Source: an uncultured Clostridia bacterium (GTDB lineage Bacteria; Bacillota; Clostridia; Lachnospirales; Anaerotignaceae). Taken from it: DNA of 64,000 nucleotides. A program made the translations under genes and the position numbers. The notes under the pieces are model-generated. The model was not told the origin of the DNA and searched no databases. It saw only the letters and a program-made list of their open reading frames with translations. The stretch covers positions 19,438 through 83,437 of the forward strand of contig CALWSR010000012.1 in NCBI GenBank assembly GCA_944384265.1. The letters run 5' to 3'. Each line of letters opens with the position of its first letter. Position 1 is the stretch's first letter. Below are positions 7,673 to 16,689 of this stretch, piece after piece.

Positions 7673-9586
7673 ATGAAAAATCAGATGAAAATGATATTTA
7701 GCAATATTAAATTTTTATCTTCCTTATTGGTGTTGTCTGTTGTATTTGTTTTGGTGCTTTCCATTACAAATGCCACAGAACTGAATATGATTTTAACAAA
7801 ACAAACACAAAAATATGTAGATGATGTTTCCCTTCAGGTGGCAGAGCTGGTAGACCACAGAACATACAAAATATCAGAGGGCTTGGCATCGGTGTCAGAC
7901 AGCATTATTTATAACGAGCCTTATGATTTGGAAGAATATTTAAACAGAAAAGAGGAGCTGTTAAATTTTCAGGAGATTATTGTTTTTGACCAATATGGCA
8001 AAGAAATTGCTCCCAAAAAAGCCACAAGGGATTTTTCCGATGTGCCTGCCATTGAGCATTCTTTAAATGGAGAAAACTATGTCTATGCCATGGGAGAGGA
8101 CAGCATATTATATACGGTGCCTATATATGAAGAGGATGAAATCATTGGTGTGCTGGCAGGCATCAAAACAAAAGAAAAAATGCAGGATTTGATAGAAAGC
8201 AACAGCTTTGACGGAGAATGCAGCATTGGCATTATGGACAACAAAGGAAGTGCAATCATTGTATCGGCGCAGGAAAAGGCATTTGAAAGCAAAGAGGCAT
8301 TTCAAAAGGAGATTTCAGAAATACTGCCCCAAAACTGGCAGTCAAAATTTGAAAGTGATTTGAAAGAAAACAAACATGGCAACATAACATTTGTGCTGAA
8401 AAATGACAAAGCGTATGTGATGAATTATTACCCTGTCAGTGAATACAACTGGTTTTTGTTTACCATCATTCCTTCAGACATTCTTTCTACACAAATCAAT
8501 CCCTTCATCAGCAGAATTGTGGTGGTTACAGTAGCCACTATACTGCTTTTGGTATTGATTTTGTGCATATTTCTTTCCATACAAAAAAGAAACCAAAAGG
8601 ATTTGGAGGATTCTCAAAACAGATACCGCATGGCCATTGAAAGCAATGAGGATGCAGACATTTTGTGGGAATATGACAATGTGAAAAAGGAATTTGTGCT
8701 TTTGAGCAGCGGTGTAAAGCATGATTTGCAGACTGTGATTGCATTTGATTATGATTTAGAAAAGGATAGAATCAAATTTTCAAAATCATTTCAGGAAAAA
8801 TTTAACAGAAAGGAATATTTGCTTCAGGCAGAGCAAAATCTAAAAAATTCCAGCATCATACACTGGGAGGACAAACAGACCGTAGAGCAGATTATCAAAA
8901 AATGCTCCTTTGAAAATGCAAATGTGAAGGCAAATATAAGACTGATGGTACAAAAAGACAAATTTGAATGGTTTGAGCTTCATGCCCATGCCCTTTGGGA
9001 TGAAAGAAAAAAGAAAAGCATAGGTATTGTGGGAAAAATGATTAACATCAATCATTTAAAAAATGAAGCAGATTTGTGGAGAGAAAAAGCAAACTGTGAC
9101 CCTTTGACAGGACTGCTTAACAGAGCCGCATTTGAAAAAATCGTCAGCGATATGGTACGCAGACAAAAGCAAACACAGCTTGGCGCACTGATATTTGTGG
9201 ATATTGATGATTTTAAATGGATAAACGACAATTTGGGACACAGTGTGGGGGATGATGTGCTGAAATATATTGCAAAGCGTTTGGAGCATATTTTTGGAGA
9301 AAACTGTGAAATCGGCCGCTTTGGCGGGGATGAATTTATTGTATTTTTGCACCACATTTTTTCAAAAGAGGAAATACGCAAAAAGCTGGATTATTTTAAA
9401 GAGGTTTTTCAAACACAATATGAAAAGGATGATATAAGCTATAAAATTTCAGGGAGCATGGGGGTTTCCATTTATGCGCAGGATGCCAAAAATTATAAGG
9501 ATTTGATAGATTGTGCAGACAAGGCGTTGTATTATGCTAAAAATCACGGCAAAAACCGATATGCTTTTTATGAAGAAATTCATTAA
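7673..9586 (+). CDS. Membrane diguanylate cyclase: dCache, PAS-like and GGDEF domains
   Basis: A 637-residue protein expected to make cyclic di-GMP from two GTP in response to an external ligand. One membrane segment lies near residues 10-32, an extracellular double-Cache region spans roughly 35-278, and a second membrane segment lies near 280-303. A PAS-like region (about 316-460) leads to a GGDEF domain (about 475-637). The active-site signature GRFGGDEF is intact, as is DPLTGLLNR at the domain start. The usual inhibitory RxxD site just before the signature is replaced by GENC, so product inhibition is probably weak. ATG at 7673 follows GAAGGTG; an in-frame upstream ATG at 7598 lacks a ribosome site. 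It has its own terminator. Confidence 0.88.
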   Translation: MKNQMKMIFSNIKFLSSLLVLSVVFVLVLSITNATELNMILTKQTQKYVDDVSLQVAELVDHRTYKISEGLASVSDSIIYNEPYDLEEYLNRKEELLNFQEIIVFDQYGKEIAPKKATRDFSDVPAIEHSLNGENYVYAMGEDSILYTVPIYEEDEIIGVLAGIKTKEKMQDLIESNSFDGECSIGIMDNKGSAIIVSAQEKAFESKEAFQKEISEILPQNWQSKFESDLKENKHGNITFVLKNDKAYVMNYYPVSEYNWFLFTIIPSDILSTQINPFISRIVVVTVATILLLVLILCIFLSIQKRNQKDLEDSQNRYRMAIESNEDADILWEYDNVKKEFVLLSSGVKHDLQTVIAFDYDLEKDRIKFSKSFQEKFNRKEYLLQAEQNLKNSSIIHWEDKQTVEQIIKKCSFENANVKANIRLMVQKDKFEWFELHAHALWDERKKKSIGIVGKMININHLKNEADLWREKANCDPLTGLLNRAAFEKIVSDMVRRQKQTQLGALIFVDIDDFKWINDNLGHSVGDDVLKYIAKRLEHIFGENCEIGRFGGDEFIVFLHHIFSKEEIRKKLDYFKEVFQTQYEKDDISYKISGSMGVSIYAQDAKNYKDLIDCADKALYYAKNHGKNRYAFYEEIH

Positions 9587-9591
9587 ATGAC

Positions 9592-9632
9592 AAAAACCAT
9601 GTAGAGGAGTTTGATTCTATATGGTTTTTCTG
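9592..9632 (+). terminator. Rho-independent terminator after the GGDEF gene
   Basis: AAAAACCAT and ATGGTTTTT form the stem, extended by TAGA with TCTA, followed by a T-rich tail. Confidence 0.75.
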
Positions 9633-9653
9633 TTTTGCAATGCTTGTAAATGA

Positions 9654-9682
9654 TTGTAACAAAGGGGTTGTTGTGGTATACT
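9654..9682 (+). promoter_or_regulatory. Promoter of the terD-family gene
   Basis: TTGTAA at 9654-9659 and TATACT at 9677-9682 with a 17-bp spacer; a TG at 9674-9675 gives an extended -10. Confidence 0.65.
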
Positions 9683-9733
9683 GAAAAAAACGACAAAATA
9701 AACACAAATAAGACAAAAAAGGGGAGAAAAACC

Positions 9734-10624
9734 ATGTTTGATATTCCAATTCAAAACAATGTAAAATCCGGCATCAGTCTGAATCAGATGGGAAATGGAC
9801 AAATAAACGGAAATCAGCAAAATGCTTCCGCTATGCCCCAACAGCAGTATACAAATGCCATGCCCCAGCAGCAGTATACAAATGCTATGCCCCAGCAGCA
9901 GTATACAAATGCCATGCCCCAGCAGCAGTATACAAATGCCATGCCCCAGCAGCAGTATACAAATGCTATGCCTCAGCAGCAGTATACAAATGCCATGCCT
10001 CAGCAGCAGTATACAAATGCTATGCCTCAACAGCAAAGAGGGGGCGGCGTGATTGTAAAAAAAGGACAAAAAATGGCATTATCCGCCCCAAACAATGGCA
10101 GACTGGATTTGATAGAGATAGGACTGGGCTGGGATTTGGGACCCAACGGACAGGGATATGATTTGGATGTGGAGGCCTTTTTGCTGGGAGCAAATGGAAA
10201 AGTGCTGGGAGATGAATGGTTTGTATTTTATAACCAAACAGTGTCCCCTGACGGCGCTGTGGTTTGTGGAGCAGACAACACATCAGGCGCAGGCATGGGA
10301 GATGATGAAACCATACAGGTGCAGCTAAGCAGAGTGCATCCCAATGTGGCCAAAATTGTGTTTATTGTGACAATCAATGAGGCATTGGAAAGAGGCTATA
10401 ATTTCAGCAATGTCAGCAATGCCTATGTCAGAATTGTGGATAAAATCACAAATCAGGAGCTGATTCGGTTTCAGTTGACAGAATATTATGCCAATGTATG
10501 CTCTATGGTGGTAGGAGAGCTGTATCGGCACAACGGACAATGGAAATTTAATGCGGTGGGCAATGGAACGGCTCAGGATTTGACAGGGTTGTGCATCAGC
10601 TATGGTGTGAATGTAATTGGATAA
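9734..10624 (+). CDS. TerD family protein with a Q-rich nonapeptide repeat N-terminus
   Basis: A 296-residue cytoplasmic protein. Residues 1-30 are polar and residues about 33-100 are a tandem nonapeptide repeat (AMPQQQYTN, about seven copies). From about residue 104 a TerD domain follows, with IVKKGQKMALSA, LGWDLGPNGQGYDLDVEAF (Ca2+-binding acidic residues) and VNAYVRI-like strands. TerD proteins take part in tellurite and general stress responses as Ca2+-binding scaffolds, usually in larger ter clusters. ATG at 9734 follows GGGGAG. The Q-rich extension is unusual and may drive self-association. An AIM24-family gene follows, with a MITE-like repeat inserted between the two. Confidence 0.85.
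   Translation: MFDIPIQNNVKSGISLNQMGNGQINGNQQNASAMPQQQYTNAMPQQQYTNAMPQQQYTNAMPQQQYTNAMPQQQYTNAMPQQQYTNAMPQQQYTNAMPQQQRGGGVIVKKGQKMALSAPNNGRLDLIEIGLGWDLGPNGQGYDLDVEAFLLGANGKVLGDEWFVFYNQTVSPDGAVVCGADNTSGAGMGDDETIQVQLSRVHPNVAKIVFIVTINEALERGYNFSNVSNAYVRIVDKITNQELIRFQLTEYYANVCSMVVGELYRHNGQWKFNAVGNGTAQDLTGLCISYGVNVIG
9830..10029 (+). repeat. 27-bp coding tandem repeat in the terD-family gene
   Basis: About seven near-identical 27-bp units, each encoding AMPQQQYTN. Copies differ only at synonymous positions (for example GCC/GCT and CCC/CCT), so the protein repeat is better conserved than the DNA. Confidence 0.9.
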
Positions 10625-10812
10625 TGTATTGATATCAAAAATGATGTGGTGTTGCAGAGCCTTCAAATCATATAAAGGTGTTGGCAGAAAAGCTGCCAAT
10701 GCCCTTACGGCAAAGCATTGCACATTCCAAAAAGTGGAAATCTATGACAAAGGAAAAAGATTGCTTTTGGCTTTCAAATCAATGCTTCATGGCTTTTATT
10801 TCATAAAAAACA
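10623..10812 (+). repeat. MITE-like dispersed repeat, copy F, between terD and AIM24 genes
   Basis: The left end, ATGTATTGATATC followed by AAAAATGATGTGGTG, matches the left end of copy E, and the right part (GCTTTTGGCTTTCAAATC) matches copies G, H and I. It begins at the terD stop codon and ends about 18 bp before the ribosome site of the AIM24 gene. It contains a small perfect stem, TTGGCAG with CTGCCAA, at 10681-10699. Confidence 0.6.
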
Positions 10813-10843
10813 ACAAAATGGCAATAAAAAAGGAGAGAAAACA

Positions 10844-11647
10844 ATGTTAAAAATGGAAGTAGTAAATGAATTGACACTGAAAGTAACCTGCGACGGACAA
10901 GGTGTTTTGTTTACAAAAGCAGGGGCATTTATTGGCGGGGAATGCTACGGCGGAAAAAATTATCAGTTTGAAAAGGTATTGCTGGGGCCATCGGGCAATC
11001 CCTTGCAGGCTGCATTGGGACAGCTGGGAAGACGTTTTACAGGAGAAAATCTCCCTCTTATGAAGGTAACCAGCAGAGGACAAAATGTTACTTATTATGC
11101 AAATGAGGCACAGCATGTGGTTGTTTTGAATTTGCAGCCGGGAGAGAGATTGTCTGTGGAAAGTGAAAATCTGCTGGCATTTACAAATGAATGCAAATAC
11201 AGCGTGAGATTTTTGGCACAGGGTATCATTTCTCAAAAGGGACTGGCCACATCTACATTGGAGGCCATAAACTATCCTGCACAGGTGGCTGTTTTGTGTG
11301 ATGGCAACCCCATTGTATTGAACAATATGCAAAACGGCTCCACACTGACAGCTGACCCGGATGCCACTGTATGCTGGATGGGCGCAGACCCGGGATTTAA
11401 GCTGGATTTGTCATGGAAAAACTTAATCGGACAGGCCTCCGGAGAATCTTATATGTTTGAATGGACAAGACAGGCGGCTGTTGTCATACAGCCCAATGAA
11501 AGAGTATCCGGCATTGACATTGGCATGGACGGCAGAGGCGGCAGACCAAACCGACAGGAGAATCATTTGTTTAGAGAAGACGGCAATCAGGGATTGAACC
11601 AAGCCGGCGGTTTGGGCAATATTTTGGGAGGATTTATCAGAAGCTGA
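10844..11647 (+). CDS. AIM24 family protein (TIGR00266-like)
   Basis: A 267-residue protein of the AIM24/DUF124 beta-sandwich family. Visible signs are an N-terminal extended beta region, VLCDGNPIVLNN and a Gly-rich, Asn-rich C-terminus ending LGNILGGFIRS. ATG at 10844 follows AAGGAGAG. Bacterial members often sit beside TerD genes, and here the terD-family gene is the immediate upstream neighbour, which supports a shared stress or envelope role. The biochemical activity of the family is unknown. Confidence 0.8.
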   Translation: MLKMEVVNELTLKVTCDGQGVLFTKAGAFIGGECYGGKNYQFEKVLLGPSGNPLQAALGQLGRRFTGENLPLMKVTSRGQNVTYYANEAQHVVVLNLQPGERLSVESENLLAFTNECKYSVRFLAQGIISQKGLATSTLEAINYPAQVAVLCDGNPIVLNNMQNGSTLTADPDATVCWMGADPGFKLDLSWKNLIGQASGESYMFEWTRQAAVVIQPNERVSGIDIGMDGRGGRPNRQENHLFREDGNQGLNQAGGLGNILGGFIRS

Positions 11648-11864
11648 CAAAGAAGCAAAAAGCATTTTGTTTTGAAAAAAAGCTTTATATTATAATGTAT
11701 GTTAAATAAATATAAATTTTTTGATATGATGTTTACATAAAAATACAGTACTATTGCTTTTTCAAAATAATTGTACTATGATAATAACATAAGCTTTGAA
11801 AAGCGAACAGGCAGCTTACAAAGCAGTTTTAATGAAAAGCAGTGTAAAACGAAATAGGAAAGAA

Positions 11865-12063
11865 TCATCTCCCTTTCCATTGGGCTGATGGATGATTTTT
11901 GGTTGAAAAAGGCCAGTCAATGCTGAAAGAAGAGAGTTTTTAATTCGGCCTTGACTGGCCTTTGGCAAATCAGCCAAAGCAAGCAATGATTTTACGCAGC
12001 TTTGGGAGGAGATTTGGAGCATATCCATTTGGCACTGCTCGATAAACAGTGGGGGGTTTTGGT
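11865..12063 (+). promoter_or_regulatory. Structured leader upstream of the chemoreceptor gene
   Basis: Three stems occur in series. AATCATC pairs with GATGATT (about 11864-11898). AAAGGCCAGTCAA (11908-11920) pairs perfectly with TTGACTGGCCTTT (11951-11963). CCAAAGC pairs with GCTTTGG just beyond. They end shortly before the ribosome site. I do not recognise the RNA; it is not an obvious c-di-GMP aptamer. The rest of the 11648-12063 gap shows nothing clear. Confidence 0.45.
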
Positions 12064-14154
12064 ATGAAAAGCATACGCACAAGAATTATGGCAGGCATGA
12101 GCATTACCATTGTCATTTTTTTGCTCATATTGGGTATAACAAGTATATGGATGAATTACAGAAGCTCTATTAAACAAATAGAGCAAAGCATGGACGCACT
12201 GTCCAATGTGGCGGCAGACAGAATAGAGCAGGAGCTGACTGCTTACAGTAATATTGCCGAGGCCTTTGGAGGCAGAAGCGATATGGCAGACCCTTCTGTC
12301 AGCCCAGCACAAAAGGAGCTGGTAATCGCACAATGGGCAGAGGCCCACAATATGATACGAGGCAATTTGCTTGACAGCAATGGAAACAGTGTTTTTGACG
12401 GCATCAATTACAGCGACAGAGATTATTTTCAGGCAGCCATGAAAGGAGAGTCCTATATTTCCACACCTGTGCTGAGCAAGGTTTCAGGAGAGCTGACCAT
12501 CATTGTGTCCGCCCCATTGTGGAAGGATGGTGTTGCAAACAGTGAAGTGGTGGGTGTGGTTTACTTTGTGCCAAAGGAAACATTTTTAAATGACATTATG
12601 GCCACCATCCATGTCAGTGACAACGGCGGTGCCTATATGATTGACAAAGACGGCTATACCATTGCAGACACCACAATGGATACGGTGACAGTGCAAAACA
12701 TTGAGCAGGAGGCACAGCAGGACAGCTCACTGCAAGCATTGGCAGGGGTTCATCAAAAAATGAGAGCAGGGGAAATCGGCACAGAAAGATATACAATAAA
12801 TGGTGTGAAAAAATTTATTTCCTATGCGCCCATAGAAAATACAAACGGCTGGAGCGTTGGCGTGACAGCACCTATTTCTGATTTTATGAGTTCTACCATC
12901 AATGGTATGCTTGTGGTGATTGTTATGGCAGCAGTTTCTGTTTTGGCGGCAGTGGTGATAGCAAGAATTTTGGCTGTGAGAATTGCAAACCCCATCATTG
13001 CCTGTGCCAAAAGACTGACAATGCTGGCAGAGGGAGATTTGCAATCCCCTGTGGAGCATATTCAAACAAAGGATGAAACAAGGACATTGGCCTCTGCCAC
13101 AAGTGAAATTGTACAGGCCATGCATACCATCATAGAGGATGAAAAATATATGCTAGGCTCCATGTCAAAGGGCAATTTTAATGTCAATGTCCATGATGCT
13201 GCCTACAAGGGAGATTTTGCAGTCATCTGCCAATCTATACACGATATCAATGAAAAGCTGAGCGATACACTGAGCCAAATCAACATTGCCTCAGACCAAG
13301 TGGCCGCAGGGGCAGACCAGGTTTCCTCCGGTGCGCAGGCACTGAGCCAGGGAGCCACAGAGCAGGCGGCCAGTGTGGAGGAATTGGCTGCTACCATAAA
13401 TGAAATTACAAGAGATATCCAGTCCAATGCACAACTGGCAGACAAAGCCAATCAGTCTGCACAGGAGGCGGGGACAATGATTACAAACAGCCAACAAAAA
13501 ATGAACCAGCTTATTGATGCCATGAAAAAAATTGCAGACAGCTCTCAAGAGATTAGCCATATCATCAAAACAATAGAGGACATTGCTTTTCAAACCAATA
13601 TATTGGCCCTTAATGCCGCTGTGGAGGCCGCAAGAGCAGGAGCAGCAGGAAAGGGCTTTGCAGTGGTGGCAGATGAGGTACGGAATTTGGCGGCAAAAAG
13701 TGCAGAGGCCTCCCAAAGCACTTCTGCATTGATTGAACGCTCTGTAAAGGCTGTGCAAAACGGTACCCGCATTGTAAATGAAACGGCTGCTGCTTTACAG
13801 GCCACAGCAGAAAAAACAGAGGACGCTGTAAAATTGATGGGCAGTATTTCTGAAAATTCCAATGCCCAAGCCAGTGCGGCAACACAGGTCAACATTGGCA
13901 TTGACCAAATTTCCAGTGTGGTGCAGACAAATTCTGCCACAGCGGAGGAAAGTGCGGCGGCAAGCCAAGAGCTTTCAGGACAGGCAGAAATGTTAAAACA
14001 ACTGATAGGAGGTTTTCAGCTAAAGGATGTAAAAAACAAGGGATTTGGATATGGCGGCATAGATTTGTCGCAGAACCACACATCTTATGACAATGATGCT
14101 TTGTATGATATGAATTATGCCATGACTGAGGGAAGGTACAATGATAAATATTAA
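12064..14154 (+). CDS. Methyl-accepting chemotaxis protein (dCache, HAMP, MCP signal)
   Basis: A 696-residue membrane chemoreceptor. The first membrane segment is about residues 10-30, an extracellular dCache ligand domain about 35-275, the second membrane segment about 278-302, and HAMP about 303-355. A cytoplasmic MCP signalling hairpin follows, with the conserved tip [21 protein letters not shown] near residue 505. It should control CheA. ATG at 12064 is chosen because an in-frame GTG at 12049 lies inside the GTGGGGGG sequence that probably serves as ribosome site. A run of stems precedes the gene. Flagellar or chemotaxis genes cheX and cheY lie about 11 kb downstream. The ligand cannot be predicted; dCache domains often bind amino acids. 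Confidence 0.93.
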   Translation: MKSIRTRIMAGMSITIVIFLLILGITSIWMNYRSSIKQIEQSMDALSNVAADRIEQELTAYSNIAEAFGGRSDMADPSVSPAQKELVIAQWAEAHNMIRGNLLDSNGNSVFDGINYSDRDYFQAAMKGESYISTPVLSKVSGELTIIVSAPLWKDGVANSEVVGVVYFVPKETFLNDIMATIHVSDNGGAYMIDKDGYTIADTTMDTVTVQNIEQEAQQDSSLQALAGVHQKMRAGEIGTERYTINGVKKFISYAPIENTNGWSVGVTAPISDFMSSTINGMLVVIVMAAVSVLAAVVIARILAVRIANPIIACAKRLTMLAEGDLQSPVEHIQTKDETRTLASATSEIVQAMHTIIEDEKYMLGSMSKGNFNVNVHDAAYKGDFAVICQSIHDINEKLSDTLSQINIASDQVAAGADQVSSGAQALSQGATEQAASVEELAATINEITRDIQSNAQLADKANQSAQEAGTMITNSQQKMNQLIDAMKKIADSSQEISHIIKTIEDIAFQTNILALNAAVEAARAGAAGKGFAVVADEVRNLAAKSAEASQSTSALIERSVKAVQNGTRIVNETAAALQATAEKTEDAVKLMGSISENSNAQASAATQVNIGIDQISSVVQTNSATAEESAAASQELSGQAEMLKQLIGGFQLKDVKNKGFGYGGIDLSQNHTSYDNDALYDMNYAMTEGRYNDKY

Positions 14155-14263
14155 AATCATTCCCATTACAGGGGCAAAGAATCATTTTTGCCCTATGAAA
14201 ATAGATGCTGCATTATGGCTCTAAGCCATAAAGGAGTAAAACAGTATGAAGGGGGAAATCAAA

Positions 14264-14668
14264 ATGGGTGCATGGGACTATGGTGTGTTTGATGATGATG
14301 TTGCCTATGATGCTTTGGAGGAACTGAAGGAATCTTCAAACATTGCTGCCGATATGGAAGGCTATTTTGATACTGTCATAGAAGCAGAATATGTTGACTA
14401 TGACGAGGGCCAATATGCATTGGTGGCGGCGGCAGTCATAGACAGTGTTGTCAATGGCACGGATTATAAATGTGATGAGGCGGATTATGCAGAGTGGACA
14501 AAATCATTAAAGTCCATTGATTTTGCACCGCTTATGCAAAAGGCGGCCAATGCTGTGGAAGCAGTGGTTTCGGAGCATTCGGAATTGAAGGAATTGTGGG
14601 ATGAAAATGAATCCCTTTATACATTATGGCGAGAGGATAAAATTGCAATGCAAAAAAGACTGCAATGA
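14264..14668 (+). CDS. DUF4259 domain protein
   Basis: A 134-residue acidic cytoplasmic protein beginning MGAWDYGVFDDDVAYDALEEL, the characteristic opening of DUF4259. The start at 14264 fits the family; it follows GGGGGA, and the upstream in-frame ATG at 14246 would add six residues. Some DUF4259 genes lie near toxin/immunity loci, but nothing of that kind is adjacent here. Function unknown. Confidence 0.75.
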   Translation: MGAWDYGVFDDDVAYDALEELKESSNIAADMEGYFDTVIEAEYVDYDEGQYALVAAAVIDSVVNGTDYKCDEADYAEWTKSLKSIDFAPLMQKAANAVEAVVSEHSELKELWDENESLYTLWREDKIAMQKRLQ

Positions 14669-14920
14669 TAATAAAATGGGTGGATACATAGAAGCAGTAT
14701 ATATAGCGTTTGTTTTGGCAAAAACAGGACACTGTATTTTGCCATTGTGGTTTTGACAGCCATAGCTGTTTTGTATGGTATGGAATAGGAAAAGCGTTTT
14801 GCTATCCATTTTGAAAAATAAAATGAGGCCATGGGAAATTGGCTTTGCGTATATGACAAATAGTTTGTAAAAAACATACAAAATGAATGATTTTACATTA
14901 TTTTATTGTATGTATAAATC

Positions 14921-14963
14921 AAAAGACGAGTAAAAAGCATTGTTTTTTTGCTCGTCTTTTTTT
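14921..14963 (+). terminator. Rho-independent terminator
   Basis: AAAAGACGAG pairs with CTCGTCTTTT, followed by more T residues. It lies 250 bp past the DUF4259 gene and just before the IS200-like element. Between 14669 and 14920 I see nothing. Confidence 0.75.
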
Positions 14964-14969
14964 GGTGAA

Positions 14970-15650
14970 TCCAATAAAACCTCCGGCTATGCCGGGGGAA
15001 GCAGACAGCTTTCCCTTCAAGCAAAATCTCCTATGCTTATTATATTGAATCCGCCAAAACACAAGAAAGCATAGGAGGTTTTTATAGGAATCCTTTAGCA
15101 CACAGGTTGGGAATGTAAATATCATATGGTATTGGCACCAAAGTACAGAAGACAGGGAATATAGGGAAAAATGAAAGCGGAAATAGTGAAAATTCTTAGA
15201 GAATTATGGGAAAGAAAAGGAATAGAAAGTATAGCAGCAGAATGTTGTCCAGACCATATACATATGCTGATTGGCATACCGCCCAAATACAGTGTGTCAG
15301 AAATTGTTGGATATTTGAAAAGAAAAAGCCCTTTCCTCATTTTTGACAGATATGCGAACCTAAAGTACAAATATGGAAATAGAACATTTTGGTATAGAGG
15401 ATATGATGTTGATACAGTAGGAAAGAATACAAAAAAGATACAGGAATATAGCAACAATCAGTGAAAAGAGGATTGGAAATTAGTTTAAGTGAGTACATTG
15501 ACCCGTTTACGGATGATAAAAATAGCCGCCAAGGGCGGCAGTTGAGAAAGCAGAACACTTGGCGGACTTTCAATGCGCTTGCAAGCGCAGCTAGTAATAG
15601 CCCCTTCTTAGGGGTAGAGAAACCACCGGCTTAGCCGGTGGTCCTGATTA
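14970..15650 (+). mobile_element. Decayed IS200/IS605-family insertion sequence
   Basis: About 680 bp, close to the usual IS200 length. The left end has the hairpin CCTCCGGCTATGCCGGGGG near 14980, and the right end has ACCACCGGCTTAGCCGGTGGT-type palindromic sequence at 15622-15642. A leader stem, CTCCTATGCTT with AAGCATAGGAG, would sequester the AGGAGG ribosome site, as in IS200. The transposase reading frame is broken. Confidence 0.8.
15080..15530 (+). pseudogene. tnpA: Broken IS200-type TnpA (Y1 transposase) gene
   Basis: Fragments in shifting frames match TnpA. They are NPLAH, then WECKYHMVLAPKYRRQ in another frame, an in-frame TAG just before GKMKAEI, and a long intact stretch from 15171 to 15464 with AAECCPDHIHMLIGIPP (HUH motif HIH), KYKYGNRTFWYRGYDVDTVG and KKIQEY. 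After a TGA and another shift comes SLSEYIDPFTDD. At least two frameshifts and two stops make it inactive. The remaining 97-codon open stretch lacks the true start and the C-terminus. Confidence 0.85.
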
Positions 15651-15673
15651 TGTAGCAAGTATCAAAAGGGATA

Positions 15674-16240
15674 TCAGCTTTTTTTGTAGCCGCATTTTGG
15701 ACAAACGCCGTTTTCATTCAATGCAATGCCACACAATGGACAGCGGTCAATGTTATTTTTGGTTGTAAAATCTGCTGTTGCTGCATTGACACCGCTTGTG
15801 AATGTCAGCTTTGCAATGTTGAGCTTATCTTTAAGCAGGTCATATACAATTTTAATCATGCCTTCCACAGTCAATGTTTCTTTTGTCACTACCAAACGGC
15901 ATTCTGGATAGGCAGTAGCCAGCTCTGTTTTAAATGCAGGCCCTTTCATTTGATTTTGAGGAGCGCCGTTGCGGATACCCTGTTTTTCATAAACATCTAA
16001 AATGGCAGGAAGCAAAGGGTCATCCTCTCTTAATATCAACGCATGGTCAAAGTTTTTAAGCACATCCCATGCTGTTTTTTGTATTTCGTTGCAGGGAAAT
16101 ACCATGTTTACACCTGGTTCAATGGAATCCTCCACTTCGATGGTCAGCACGCCTGTATGTCCATGAAGATATTGTGCTTCACCCTTAAAGCCATAAAATC
16201 TATGGGCATATTGTAAATCTAATGTTGTAATACTTCTCAT
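15674..16240 (-). CDS. 6-pyruvoyltetrahydropterin synthase/QueD family protein with C-terminal zinc ribbon
   Basis: A 188-residue T-fold protein of the PTPS/QueD family. The zinc-binding histidines are present (YAHRF, His13; LHGHT, His26 and His28), and FDHALIL is conserved. The catalytic cysteine normally four residues before the HGH histidine is Ala22 here, with Glu21 next to it, so standard QueD chemistry is doubtful. The C-terminal 25 residues form a zinc ribbon (CPLCG and CPKCGYKKS). The start follows AGGAGG. It lies 76 bp downstream of the Fur-type gene on the same strand and may share its promoter. Folate-related or altered pterin chemistry is possible. Confidence 0.75.
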   Translation of the reverse strand: MRSITTLDLQYAHRFYGFKGEAQYLHGHTGVLTIEVEDSIEPGVNMVFPCNEIQKTAWDVLKNFDHALILREDDPLLPAILDVYEKQGIRNGAPQNQMKGPAFKTELATAYPECRLVVTKETLTVEGMIKIVYDLLKDKLNIAKLTFTSGVNAATADFTTKNNIDRCPLCGIALNENGVCPKCGYKKS

Positions 16241-16267
16241 ATCATCAACCTCCTGAAATTTTATATT

Positions 16268-16286
16268 TACGGGATATACGCCCGTA
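16268..16286 (-). promoter_or_regulatory. Small palindrome between the Fur-type gene and the pterin gene
   Basis: TACGGG and CCCGTA flank a 7-base loop in the 76-bp gap. It could be an operator or a processing stem; no T-tract follows. Confidence 0.35.
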
Positions 16287-16316
16287 TGCGTACATAGTGA
16301 AACCAGCCATGAAATG

Positions 16317-16673
16317 CTATTTTTGTTTGCATTGGGGACAAAGATATTGTATTTTCAAATCATATGCTTCAATTGGAAAACCAATTTGTTTTTCCAATGC
16401 CGGTGTGAGGTCTGAAAGCACCACATCAGAGAGCTTTCCACAGCAGCAGCAAAGCAAATGGTCATGCCTTGTGGCTCTGTCGTATCGGCTGGATTGTCCC
16501 TCTACACTGATTTTTCGTATTTTTCCCTGTTGATAAAGGCTGTTTAAATTGTTATATACTGTTGCCAGCACAAGGGAGGGAAAATTTTTTTTTAATGAAA
16601 AAAAGATTTCTTCTGCTGTCATATGTTCCTTTGAGGTATTGATAAGGTCTAATATAATTTGTTCATAACGCAT
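16317..16673 (-). CDS. Fur family transcriptional regulator (PerR-like)
   Basis: A 118-residue winged-helix metalloregulator. The N-terminal DNA-binding part includes TAEEIFFSLKKNFPSLVLATVYNNLNSL. The metal region has RHDHLLCCCCGKLSD and a C-terminal CPQC, giving the two CxxC pairs of the structural zinc site. It probably senses peroxide or iron, but which one cannot be decided from sequence alone. A near-perfect palindrome of Per/Fur-box type lies 16 bp upstream of the start, indicating autoregulation. The pterin synthase-like gene follows on the same strand. Confidence 0.86.
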   Translation of the reverse strand: MRYEQIILDLINTSKEHMTAEEIFFSLKKNFPSLVLATVYNNLNSLYQQGKIRKISVEGQSSRYDRATRHDHLLCCCCGKLSDVVLSDLTPALEKQIGFPIEAYDLKIQYLCPQCKQK

Positions 16674-16689
16674 AATATCATCACCTACA

